Source of the DNA: Phytophthora hibernalis
Taxonomy: Eukaryota > Oomycota > Peronosporomycetes > Peronosporales > Peronosporaceae
Assembly (NCBI GenBank): GCA_012656075.1
Contig: JAAKBF010000041.1
Coordinates: 868,001 to 932,000, forward strand
DNA: 64,000 bases
Direction of reading: 5' to 3'
Part shown: positions 12,009 through 21,836 of the stretch, piece after piece
Layout: the number at the start of each line of letters is the position of its first letter
How positions within the stretch are numbered: the first letter of the stretch is position 1
Translations under genes and position numbers: made by a program
The notes under the pieces: model-generated
What the model saw: the letters and a program-made list of their open reading frames with translations, nothing else
Databases searched by the model: none
What the model was told of the DNA's origin: nothing

Positions 12009-12640
12009 ATGGCAAACGAGCAGGTGATGAACGACGCAGATCGTGTATTTGGGAAAAACCGCGCCCAGCCGTCAGTTGAAAATACAGGACCTCACCCGTT
12101 GCTGGATGAAATGTCGGCTAAGTCGAAGGACCACTGCACATATTTGGCTACCCAGGGTGATATCCTTTCAAGCACTCTCACTTTCGATGATGGAGCGACA
12201 ATAAACAGCGTTGATGCTGCTGCTACAGTTTCCGAGACTAAGGACTGCAGCACCAATTCATGTACCCAGGGTGTCCCTACTGATTCGACTGATGAAGTGA
12301 CGACGAATAATATTGATGGCGGTGCCGTTTTCGAGACTAAGGCTTTGGCTACGCAGAATGGTGTCCATGCCTAGAGTGACGAGTAGTGTTGTTGTTGTTT
12401 ATGCCGAGACGAACAAGAACTGCCGTGCAGATTCTGCTACCCAGGGTGATTCACTACGAAGTAAACCAGTCCTTACTGATCGAGTGACAACGTATAATGT
12501 CGGTGCGGTTTGTGTCGAGACACTTTGCTTACTCATGGACGCTGTCTCCACAATCGACGACACTCTCCCGCCGTCTGACAGCTCCCGTCGAGCAGCTCCA
12601 TTCCCATTCCCACTTCCGCTCTATACGTGGCAACGTCTCG
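12009..12640 (+). other. degenerate coding remains with ~36-residue repeats
   Basis: Downstream of the Gln-rich gene, an open stretch (12009-12374) and its continuation in another frame (to about 12520) encode loosely repeated units: an ATQGD or CTQG core, then D-x-x-T, then V/G-A-x-V-x-ET. Three units can be seen near 12145, 12262 and 12445. They may be a lost C-terminal extension of the upstream protein or a separate eroded gene. No start, stop or domain convinces me of a functional product. Confidence 0.4.
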
Positions 12641-12653
12641 ACTGTCATCCGCA

Positions 12654-13946
12654 ATGGGAGAAGAAGCGCCGCCTGCCAATTTACATCGTACGCCGCTTCC
12701 TGCGCTGAGCATCACAGTGGACGCATCTGTGGACAGGGAGGAGGTGCAGGGCCCCGCCACGCACGACCACCTCGTGGCGCTGGAGAAGGAAGAACAGGAG
12801 GACGAGAGGCACGAGGAGGCGCAGCACGCGGAGTCGGCCATGCGGAAGCTGCAGTTGGCGTGTCTCTGCTCCTTCGTCTTCATGTGCGTGCAGTTCGCGG
12901 GTGACTACTACACCGACAGTCTGGCCATCATGACGGACGCGGCCCACTTGCTGTCGGACGTGGCAGGCTTCCTCGTCTCGCTCTTTGCAATGTACTTGGG
13001 GCAGCTGCCGGCCTCCGCTTTGATGCCGTTTGGCTACCACCGGGCGGAGGGGATTGGCGCTCTGGTGAGTGTGCTGCTTATCTGGGTGCTGGCTATTGGG
13101 CTCATGTTCACGGTCGTGAGACGCATGATCGACCCAGGACGATCGGACGCAAAGGAGACGGTGGACGGACCCGTCCAGAGAACCTGCACCTGGGTGATTT
13201 CGGCAAGTACCTGACGGAGCAACAGCAACGCCGTACCTGGCAAACAAAACGGCGACGAGAGCGTCGTGAGCGAGAACGAGGTGGAGAGCCTACGACTTGA
13301 GGCTAACACGTATAAGTTTGGCGGCCCACCAGCTCCCGATTGAGCAGCATCGACGAATGTTCTCCCGCGCATGTCTGGTGGGTAAATACAGCGACGAGAG
13401 CGGTTCGGATTGTTGCTCTTCGTTCGCTCCGTTACTCCGCGTCTCAACGGTCCACTGCCACCTTTTGGATTGTCGCCCAGACCACATTAATGTTTAGTAC
13501 GTGGCCGGCTTAGCGATGATCCTCGGTCTTCGGACTCGAGGTTAACTTGTTGCATGAAGATTCTGGGTCACGGATACAGTCATGGAGGGCATGGACACAG
13601 TAATGGAGGGCATGGGCACAGCCATGGAGGTCGCGGACACAGCCATGGACACAGTCACGGAAAAGAGAAGAACGTGGTGGAACAGAGCCCCAGCATGCAA
13701 GATGTGGTGCGCACCCCCATGTCAGCGATGGCGCTGATTGACGGAGGAGGAGCCCTGCGCGGGTGTCTCGGGGGACTGCCACTCAAGTCGTCGGTGTTGT
13801 GGCGCACTGACCTGGCACAACCCGTCGTGGCAAATGGCGGATCCGATCTGACCCGGACAGAGGCTCCAAAGCAGCCCTCTTCGCTCCTGCACGCGGCACC
13901 GACATCTTGCTCTTCCCCTCGAATACGTTTGCCAGTTACCGCATAG
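12654..13946 (+). pseudogene. CDF/ZnT zinc transporter, 5' half of a rearranged gene
   Basis: Cation diffusion facilitator (SLC30) N-terminal half. After a short acidic/His tail (THDHLVALEKEEQ) come TM1 (CLCSFVFMCVQFAGDYYT), TM2 with the zinc-site motif TDAAHLLSDVAGF, then FGYHRAEGIGALVSVLLIW (TM3). The homology stops near 13140, resumes near 13520 with SVFGLEVNLL (end of TM4), and continues after a one-base break at 13553 into the His-rich loop (MKILGHGYSHGGHGHS, with 21 bp DNA repeats). Beyond about 13665 the family sequence stops; TM5 is missing. The C-terminal half lies inverted just downstream (13940-14290, minus strand). The 13150-13510 stretch is either an insertion or an unrecognised intron. 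As assembled this cannot encode a whole transporter. Confidence 0.75.
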
Positions 13947-14290
13947 GTCATCGTTCCAGTCGCGGTCAGTCGTGTCTTCCACTTGAACGGTTTGGGGACG
14001 TACACCCAAGACGCCAGCACTCTGCGTTGATCGAAGCGCCTTGCGAGGATCACCGTTAGGCAGAATGTGGACACTGGCAGCGTAGTTCCGTCCACATGTG
14101 CAAATCGTGGACGTGATACACACTCGGCAGTGCTCAAATACGCTTTTCAACAACACGCAGATCCAGATCAGGCGGTGCTCCTTCCATCAGAATGTGAACA
14201 CTGCGCGAGAGCACTCCGATGGTCGTGCCCACCACCAGAAATGAAAACAGGATCGTGGAGACGTTAGCAGCGATCTTATTTAATGCAAGA
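13940..14290 (-). pseudogene. CDF/ZnT zinc transporter, inverted 3' half
   Basis: On the minus strand, starting near 14290, family TM6 appears (STILFSFLVVGTTIGVLSRS). It is followed by VHILMEGAPPDLDLRVVEKRI, then in shifted frames the cytoplasmic domain landmarks VHDLH, GRNYAASVHILPNGDPRKAL and a terminal TVQVED near 13965. These are the standard C-terminal features of ZnT proteins, which follow the His-rich loop and TM5 in an intact gene. Here they face the 5' half, so the two halves are convergent. This implies an inversion with one breakpoint between about 13665 and 13945, or a misassembly. Confidence 0.7.
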
Positions 14291-14962
14291 TGTGCACCTT
14301 GTCGAGCTGCTAGCTGTTCATTTTTCAGAGCTTGACGGGCGTTGTAGACTGGGGTTTTCCACATACTTCGCCTGAGCATCAGTGCTAGCGGTCTTCACAA
14401 AATACCTTCGCTTCTTGCACCTGGGACGCAGCAGCATCTGAAGAAGCAACAACCTTAGCGTTCTTGGCCTCCATCGGATTTCAGGCATTTAATCTTTCGC
14501 CAGACAAGTCAACGCCCACAGATACAGGAACAACAGCTAACTAAGTAACTCTTGTTGCAGCCGAGCAATCGAGCTCAGCGAGTTTGAACATTCCAGACGC
14601 ACCATGCAGGATTTTTAAATAAAAGTACATGTACCGGTAGTGAACAACATCAAGATTATTTTGCGGGTGCGTTGAATTGGCACGGGAGTCCTTGCATGCG
14701 GAAACTCCTACCGATCTCGCTCGTCGTTATTGCTGGCAAGCTCAGGAACACTGCGCGCCTAGTTCTTATTGTGTCTCTATTGAAGAGTGATGAGGTCACT
14801 CTTCCTGAATGTGTGAGTTCTTGGAATAACGACACGTCTGGAACAACGAATATCCGTAAAAATCCGCTCATAAAATACGGATAAATTACCACCCGATTGT
14901 CTGAAATTTATTTCAGAGTTTAGAAGCGATCCGAATGAGGAGTTTTTCCCAAAACCAGCTCA
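14291..14962. other. region with no supported gene
   Basis: Short open frames on both strands lack recognisable features. The only notable site is the overlapping composite TACATGTACCGGTA at 14636-14649, treated separately. The minus-strand sequence just upstream of the inverted ZnT half (14290-14560) does not resemble TM5 of that family. Confidence 0.5.
14636..14649. promoter_or_regulatory. composite palindromic motif TACATGTACCGGTA
   Basis: Two 8 bp palindromes, TACATGTA and TACCGGTA, overlap by two bases. The exact reverse complement of this 14-mer occurs at 23470-23483. A role as a protein-binding site is inference only. Confidence 0.35.
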
Positions 14963-15157
14963 GTGAAAAGTGTAATTAGTCTGGACCAGACTAACTACGC
15001 AAGCAATCTCAGGAAGAGGAACTCGTCCGGTGTCAGTGCGCTTAATCCATACTAAATGTATGGACGCGCAATTGGTCTGACCTCGGCGGTATTAGACTGG
15101 ACCATACTAAATATGAATCCAAATTAATTGTGAACCCAGACTAATTACACTTTTCAC
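14963..15157. mobile_element. 195 bp MITE with 22 bp perfect terminal inverted repeats
   Basis: Left end gtgaaaagtgtaattagtct(gg) at 14963-14984 is the exact reverse complement of the right end at 15136-15157. The interior also carries shorter inverted pieces (ggaccagactaac / ttagactggaccatac). No coding capacity. The size, AT-richness and perfect ends fit a non-autonomous DNA transposon. A flanking target duplication was not obvious. Confidence 0.75.
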
Positions 15158-15164
15158 CTGTACC

Positions 15165-15568
15165 ATAATCCCAATACCACTACCAACCCCAAAACCAGTA
15201 CCAAGGTTAATTTGATTTTGCAGGCACGAGACCACCTTGAGAACGCATTGAGTTCGCGTTGAGTTGGTTCGTGTTTACGATGGCTATGGCGAGACAGGTG
15301 TGGCTGTTTTGGGCGAAGCGCACATTTGGCGTCCTCAATCAGGCATGTCGAAGACCATATATTTGTAACTACGGTCACTATGGCCATGAACGTCGTCGTT
15401 GTCATTTCGTAGGGCTACAGTATTGGTGTCCGGCACCGGCGCGTGCTGTAGAGTCACCTGTGCAGTCGACGACAACCGGTTCGGCGTATACGAGGACTGC
15501 AGCATGCCATGTCCTCAAGGTAATCTTGGTACTGGTTTTGGGATTTGTACTGGTATTGAGATTACGGC
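15165..15568. mobile_element. ~400 bp foldback element with ~47 bp imperfect inverted ends
   Basis: The left arm (15165-15212; ...caataccactaccaacccc aaaaccagtaccaagg) pairs with the right arm (15519-15568; ccaagg-like ...cttggtactggttttggga ...) at roughly 85% identity by eye. The unique centre has no recognised protein. It begins seven bases after the MITE at 14963-15157. It may be a second MITE family, or an end fragment of a larger element whose arms have collapsed together. Confidence 0.6.
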
Positions 15569-15640
15569 CCTGGATTTGCAAAATGCGCCCTTCTACAAAG
15601 TCATTTATCACCGTGTTTTGAAAACACCATTAAAGGGCGA

Positions 15641-15704
15641 AGAATGCGCTCACAGCGAAAGGGTTAAGAATTTTAACCCTTTCGCTGTGAGGGCGCATTC
15701 TTAA
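15641..15704. repeat. long near-perfect hairpin
   Basis: The arms agaatgcgctcacagcgaaa... and its reverse complement ...tttcgctgtgagggcgcatt face each other across a GAATT-type centre at about 15668-15672. About 27 bases pair, interrupted only by two extra G in the right arm. It could be a cruciform or hairpin, or a palindromic transposon footprint. No coding role is visible. Confidence 0.7.
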
Positions 15705-15760
15705 CTTAAGATTCTTAACCAATTGAAATAAAAATAATTTTTGGGGGTCTCTTAGGGGCT

Positions 15761-15795
15761 GGCCGCGCTGGCTGGTGCTGGTTCTGGGTCTGGTG
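15761..15795 (+). repeat. left terminal inverted repeat of Harbinger element
   Basis: Reads ggccgcgctggctggtgctg then gttctgggtctggtg. Its reverse complement lies at 18548-18582 with a single difference near the outer end. Confidence 0.85.
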
Positions 15796-15977
15796 TTGAA
15801 CTTAGGTGTAGGGTTGAAATGTTATATGATTGGTTCGTTTCAATTACGTCTAGGGTTACATTCCAAAATCCCGAGAACCCGAGAACTCGAGACATGACCT
15901 GGTTCCCAGGTTCTGAGGTGCATCTAGGGTTGGCTTACAACCAGCAATTACATTTTACAACCACCGTGCTTTTGAAC

Positions 15978-17179
15978 ATGCCACATCCTCCGCAGCTAGC
16001 TGCGCTTGCAGTGCAAACTGTTGCTGCAAGTGTTGCGCTGGCGTGTGTGTTGATGCTGCACAGAAATACACCTGTCAACGTATTTACTTTCGAGTCAGCT
16101 ATTGCATTCAAATCTATGTTGGATAATGCTTGCTACAATGCTTGGTTTTGTCGTCACCTGCGCTGCTCTCAGACTTCATTTCGTAAACTGTGCTGTATGC
16201 TTCAGGGTCACATTGGATTAAAACCTTACAAAAGTATTCTTTTGAAAGAGCTGTAGCGTGTACATTGTTCCATCTAGGTTCTAGTGGTGGTTTTAGGAAA
16301 CTGCTCAAGCATTTGGTGTGTTAAAAGCATGGTGTATTGTTAATGTTAATGTGATTGTTCGTGTACTAGCAGCCATGAGGTCTACGTGCATTAAGGTACC
16401 TCAGACCGACAACGACTGGGAAATCATTGTTGAAGGCTTTCGTCAAGTACGCGGATTTCCGTTTTGCTGTGGTGCCATGGATGGAACTCTGATTGCAATT
16501 AACCGCCCACGAGATTTTGAGGGCTGGTACAATCGCAAAGGTACGCATATTTATTTTGAAGTATTATTTTCAGAAAAATGACACTTGCATTTACAATGTT
16601 AATACCTAGGGTTTCCTTCTGTGAATGTGCAAGCTGTTTGTGATCATCGCAAGCGGTTTATCTCCTTCGACATCCGTCCAGGATCTTGGAGCGATGCCAA
16701 GATTTTCCAACATTCAAGTTTCGATCGAAACATCGACCATCTTCTGCCAAGTGGATACCACGTGCTAGCCGATTCTGGGTATGGAGTAGCACCTGTGGTT
16801 ATGACACCTTTTGCGAGAAGGATGCGGGTGGGACTCTCACGCGTCGACAAGCAAGATTCAACTTCAATTTATCGTCCACACGCATGGCTATAGAAGGAGC
16901 GTTCGGTCTACTGAAAGAAAGGTTTCGAATTTTGAAGAAGTCACTTGAAGAGCACTCGACAAATGCATCGGTGCGAATAATTGTTACTTGCTTGGTGCTG
17001 CACAACGTCATGATAGACTTTAAAGATTCGGCAACAATTTTTCAACGCTGGCAGGCATTACGAGTGAAGTCGAGGAGGAGGTCCCCGAGGTACATACTAT
17101 TAGTGCTCGTGACAGAAAACTTCGAACCAAACTAGGCATGCAAAAGCGAAATGATATTGCAAAGTTATTTGCTACTTGA
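15978..17179 (+). CDS. PIF/Harbinger (HARBI1-like) DDE transposase
   Basis: Catalyses cut-and-paste transposition. The N-terminal helical region (FRKLCCMLQGHIGLKPYKK) leads to SSGGFRETAQAFGVSKAW-type sequence, then the DDE_4 core: CCGAMDGTLIAI (first Asp, about 16478), HVLADSGYGVAPVV (second Asp, about 16770) and TRMAIEGAFGLLKERF (Glu, about 16890). An intron (16541 to about 16611, GTACGC...AG) splits the core. The C-terminus most likely ends at 17177-17179 (KLGMQKRNDIAKLFAT). The frame breaks lie in short homopolymers: A4 at about 16230 and T4 at about 16808, each one base short, plus one near 17060. All three catalytic acids are present, so the copy may be intact in reality. The ATG at 15978 is my choice; an in-frame ATG at 15819 also exists. 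Confidence 0.82.
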
Positions 17180-17228
17180 GAATAACACTATCATAACACT
17201 GTCCCTCGCTACCATACTGTTCTTGCTC

Positions 17229-18414
17229 CTAGTTGCCGCTGCCACGCTGAAGAGCTGTAACCAGCGCAGTTAGCTGCTGGTTTTGTAACTGCATCTGTGC
17301 AAGTTGACCGTCTTGACGCTGCATCATCGCTTCGAACCGAGCGTTGATCATATCTGCAAGGCCTCGGTTGCTTGAGACATTCGTTTCTGCTGGATCTGGC
17401 ACCATTGCAGCAGCCATAGCCAGGAAGCCTTCAGCAATCGACTGCATGCCGATCTCAAAGCTGTCACCCATGGTCTTACGCTTTTTGCCATTTCCGCCTT
17501 GTTTTACGTGCGATTGTTCACTAGTATCGGCTTCGCTACAGGTATCTCCATCCGATAGTAAAGCAGCACCGTCCATCTCGCTATCTGCCAGCGTCTGCGC
17601 GTTCATGCCAGAAGATCTATCCAATTAAATGCATAAGAACGCTCCTTGTTAGCAATGGGCACGCTTTAAATTATTTCACAGGCATGTAGACTTACCCCGA
17701 CCAAAACTCCTGCATAAGATCTAGACCTGGTGACTCAAGCACTTCGACCTCAGAGTTTCCCGTAGCTCGGGCTTCGGCGTTGTACTCCGCCCACTTTCGC
17801 TTCAGCCACTTCAACTTCACCACATTTCAGGCAACAATACATTATGATAGTAGTAGAAGTCATTAAATAAGGCATTATTGAACTTGTACCTTGTTCTTGC
17901 ACTGCTCAGACGAAATAGGCGTCTTCTGGTTTCCGCTAATCTCCGTCGCCAGTAGCAGCCATGCAGCCTTGAGCGCTGCGTTGTTCTTGGCCTTCATGAA
18001 GCGCTCCGTGTGGGTCTCATAGTCGAAGAGTCATCAAGTCACGAACCATAACATCGCTCCATTCCAGCACAGCATTGCCTTTCTTAGATGGCGTACTTGA
18101 CGCTCTCTTAGGTTTGGTCGCTACCCTTGTACCTGTTCCGATCGAGCTGCTTATGTTGTCACCGCCACCAACCCCATCATCTCTGTGGGCTGACGCGCTG
18201 ATATTTGGGCTTGCGAGCGCCGTCAATCTTGGAGCAGGGACGGCCGTCGTGCTGCTTTCCAAGGGTGTACAGCTGCGCCGTCAGCACCCAGTGCAATCGC
18301 CCAAATGTCGTTGTAGCCGAGTGCATTAGCTAACGATGCAGCACTGGGCACAGACAGGAGCGTCGAGGGTTCGCATCCCGCGCTTCCGGGGCTGGAGTTG
18401 CTGGCGCTGGACAT
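17229..18414 (-). CDS. Myb/SANT-like DNA-binding partner of Harbinger transposase
   Basis: Companion protein that, in characterised PIF/Harbinger elements, binds DNA and helps import the transposase. From the start: a Ser/Ala-rich tail, a basic patch (KPKRASSTPSKKG), then the Myb-like trihelix region beginning LEWSDVMVRDLMTLRL at about 18050, continuing FMKAKNNAALKAAWLLLATEI ending in SSEQCKNK (donor near 17894). After an intron it continues LKWLKRKWAEYNAEAR and MQEFWSG. A further exon (17624-17229) has NGKKRKT and a Met/Gln-rich C-terminal helix likely to multimerise (QLAQMQLQNQQLTALV). One break near 18260 and one near 18018. It lies wholly inside the inverted repeats. Confidence 0.72.
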
Positions 18415-18547
18415 AATTGGCGTGGAGGAGCGTGCGCTGCTGCCGAAGAGAGGATGGCGCTGAGAGGCTGCCACTTGTCGTGTGATACCCACCACGAGAA
18501 CCGGACAGACTCTGGTTTCGTACTTATCGATTTCCCTAACCCTGGGT

Positions 18548-18582
18548 CACCAGACCCAGAACCAGCACCAGCCAGCGCGACC
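18548..18582 (-). repeat. right terminal inverted repeat of Harbinger element
   Basis: Reads caccagacccagaaccagca then ccagccagcgcgacc. It is the inverted partner of 15761-15795. Confidence 0.85.
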
Positions 18583-18595
18583 GGGCTGGTTCGCG

Positions 18596-18870
18596 TCACT
18601 GGGTCTGGTTAAATAGGAAGCTAACGAAGCAATCTGATTGGTTATTGGCGTTTATAAAAGATTCATAGGGAAAGGTCAAATTGATTTTCCCTTTTACTCG
18701 ATAGTTGATCAAGTTAAATGGAAAAGGCCCGTACCATATGGTATCCTCCAATTTAACTAAACCCGACGGACGAACCAGGCCCTTAGAGATCATATTTCCT
18801 ATCTCAGCCTTCGCGGAGCCCCAGTTTCGCCTCTGTAAGACAAACTTCTTCAGGCGAGTGCTTCGTATCA
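18596..18870. other. spacer without supported gene
   Basis: AT-richer sequence between the Harbinger element and the DENN gene. The minus-strand open frame has no recognisable feature. Confidence 0.45.
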
Positions 18871-21717
18871 TCAACTGGGTTTACTTTCCCCCAGAGGAGA
18901 TGAAGGCAAATACCGGTATGGAGATTTGATCAACGCCACCTCGACAGCAGATCCCGCACTACATGCAGTATCCTCAAAGCTGGACCTGTTTTCGGTTTTG
19001 CCAGAGTCGTCCGTAGAACCATTAAAACCTCCTGACAGTACTCCCAACTCACCAGGACCCATTGGCAGATTAAGTACCGTTGACTCCACTTGTGACCCGT
19101 CCCGCTCAAAAAGAAGCATCACGGATGTCCGACCAGTGCTCGGCTCGCGAATGAGATGTATACACTCTTGAAAAAGATCCAACAAAGTGGACGTATCACT
19201 CGGGCGAGTGAAAGAAGTCCCCATGATGCTTTCGTTAATGAAGTCTGCAAAACATTGCGTCTGCGTAAACTCGTGCAGAAATCTTTGGTAGGATGGCACC
19301 TCACTGCAGAACGAGTCGTAATCAAACTGCACGCGGAACGCTAGCGCCGATGAACGGCGTCGCAGCCGGCCGTACTGTTCAGGTGTCGGAAGTGCATGCT
19401 GCCTACCCGAGCTATCAAGAGGATCTGCTTCAGTGCGGTAAACATCAATGTACCGTTGGTAGTCGCGGAATATGCTCGCAAACATAACAGCAAAAGCACC
19501 ACGCAGTTTATCTACCCACAGCAACAACTGGTTCTCGTGAACGGTTTGCAGGGCCGATACAAGTGACAGAGCTTGTAAACGCTGAGCAAAATGACAGGCG
19601 TTTTCGTACGGCAGCCGTGCATTCAAAAAGCGCAGGCGGATCGGGCGGTTTGCATGGCGCAAATAGTCGATGGTCTCATCAAAAGTCAAGTCCAAGGTGG
19701 ACTGCCCATTGATACCAATCAAGTAACTTCCAGTGAAAACCAGTCCTGAACGCTCTGCTGGCCCAGCAAGACCATTTGGGAGCCTGGGCAGTGCCTTCAC
19801 GACGGCTGATCCCCCAGCTGCCGATCGGGATCGAAGTTGCTAGCCGCTAAAAGACGAAGATGAGTAGACTCGAAAGTTATCCCAAGCTTGAAGAATACAA
19901 GCGACAAGCATCCCGTTAGCAATTGAAATTGATACGATACCCGTGGAGAACAAGAAGCAAAATACGTACTGGTCCCTCACCAAACGTAAGTTCGATCTCG
20001 TTAACTGTGTTTGTTTCGTGTTGTGGCAATTCCGGGGTTGGATGCATTCCATTCCCGGCATTAGCTGTGTAACCAACGGGGCTTGGAATGACGTCTTCCA
20101 GCGATGAAAGGAGGGCTGTCACCTCCTTAGTGGGTAGTCGGGGTAAGACGAGATCCACAGGGTAATCATCGCCTTGCGAAAAAATTGGAGATACAACCTT
20201 ATCCTTGTCCAGGTGCACAACCACGCACGACACAAACATTTCCGAGCCCACGCGAGTAGCTAATGAACTCGTATGAATGCCAATGAAGTATGGCACTGGA
20301 GCCTAACAAGACAAAAAAGATGGAATGATTGGTGAGGTCGGACAATGATCACTCACGCAGATCACAGTAAGAATTAAACAACCTCAGCACGTACTTGCAA
20401 ATATTCAATGAGCTTCACAGGTAGAAATGGAATAAAAACATGTCTCCAGCTAAATGGGAAGAGTAGCGCGCAGATTGCCTCGCAAATCGGCGTAAGGAGG
20501 CCTTGGTGCTAACCCCACAACCACGCACAAAACATACCGCACAGTTTAGCCAGCGTACGGTGTCCAAGCAGCTACATGCCCTTACGCTCGAGTGGACCAA
20601 GACACGCTGCTCCAGAAGCAGACAGTTAATGATGTAAATAACATTTTTCAGACTCAAACACTGAAAGAGCATCTGAAAACAGTAGTCATCTAGATGCATC
20701 GCCTTTCCTCGCTGCACATGGTAGCGAAAAAATCTCGTCCGTGCATCTGGATACTCAACGCTCGACCTGGCAGAGGCCGCACTCCATTTCGAAGAAGCTG
20801 CGGAAGGATCCGATAGTACTGCTCCCGAATTTTGCCGTGGTGGTTGTCTTGCCAGCCAGGAGTAAATGCTCGGATGCGGTCAATGGATTCCCTGCTGCTG
20901 TTGAAATTATGTGGCTCCTGAGGAAATGATACAGACCCTCGGTGCCGTGGTGAGAGAAACCAGCTGCAGTCCTCAGACGCATACGCGATTTTGTTTGCAC
21001 AAGTGAATCTTCCGTCTTCAAATAACGGCTTCGATACATCCAGCTATCAATCAACAAGTCACTTGTTAGCGCAACCACCGTTTCCCTCAAATGTTGAGAA
21101 TGTCCCCCAAAGCTCAGTCAAATACCTGACAATCTCCTTAAAGAGGGAGAAGAACGGGTGATGTGAAATCAAACACAGCACCCGAGGTCTCCAGTTCGAA
21201 GCTGCAGGAACAAAACAACGAGCGTCAGACCCCCGCTGCGGATCAGCAGCTCTATTCATTCCTACCATCAGTAGTATGCTCCTCAAAAAGTGCAGGGCGA
21301 ACCCGTAGGCATGCACGCCGTCTCCTCCCGTCAGGATGAAGGAGAAAAACGTGGGCTTGCGCTCGTACACTGACGGGTTAAAGAACGCCTCGCTCTCCGG
21401 GATGCAGAACTGGGCAATAGTACAGTGCTTCATCAGAATAGAGAACCAGCAAGTGTCCGGCGATACACTGCACTGGTCACTTACGTACGGGACCCCATCG
21501 GGGAGCGCAAAGTCCTCGTGGTCGCTCGAAGGGATCCGCGTCACGATTTTCCGCTCAAAGTCCTCGCTCTGCTGCTGCAGCGACGCGTCTATGGACGACG
21601 GACCTGCCAGTCAGTGACACACACACAAGCGGCCGCCTAAATCTCTTAGTGCGGGTTACCCGACGGCTCCGCGGCGACCTCCACGAAGTAATCCGCTAGT
21701 CGCTCGCTCGCTCTCAT
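18871..21717 (-). CDS. DENN-domain protein with C-terminal PDZ-like domain
   Basis: Probable Rab guanine-nucleotide exchange factor. Exon 1 (21717-21660, MRASERLADYFVEVAAEPSG) splices to 21603, giving a Gln/Glu helix and then the uDENN region: FCIPESEAF, FFSFILTGGDGVHAYGFALHF, and VLCLISHHPFFSLFKEIVRYL at about 21150. The cDENN core has CLSLKNVIYIINCLLLEQRV and LVHSS near 20600, followed by FIGIHTSSLA and PLD-type segments to about 19950. The last exon (19800-18871) opens with a PDZ-like fold, GLVFTGSYLIGINGQSTLDL and TFDETIDYLRHANRPIRLRF, followed by a helical dDENN-like region (ADFINESIMG) and an acidic/Ser-rich tail. Several exon joins between 21060 and 19840 are unresolved. DENN with PDZ in one chain is unusual outside protists. 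It is divergent from SLC30A9 across 71-119 bp. Confidence 0.8.
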
Positions 21718-21836
21718 GGTGGCTGGCTCTGTCAAAAAGTCCGAGTATGATTTAAAACGCATTTAGATGGAGCGTTACGGTAGTATACATGGTGGGCTGC
21801 ACATCAGAACAAGCCCGTCATTCGAGCTTTGTGGCC
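21718..21836. promoter_or_regulatory. short divergent promoter DENN / SLC30A9
   Basis: Only 71 bp separate the DENN ATG (21717) from the first in-frame ATG of the transporter (21789), or 119 bp from the preferred ATG (21837). The two genes must share upstream control sequence. Confidence 0.45.

Larger units (their letters stand above)
15755..18595 (+). mobile_element. PIF/Harbinger DNA transposon with both proteins
   Basis: About 2.8 kb flanked by inverted repeats: 15761-15795 on the left and 18548-18582 on the right. They share a 31-32 bp exact core (cgcgctggctggtgctggtt + ctgggtctggtg). Inside are a DDE transposase on the plus strand and a Myb/SANT-like protein on the minus strand, convergent, which is the classic two-gene organisation of PIF/Harbinger elements. 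Exact element ends and the expected 3 bp TAA/TTA target duplication could not be fixed; outside the core the arms diverge slightly. Confidence 0.82.
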
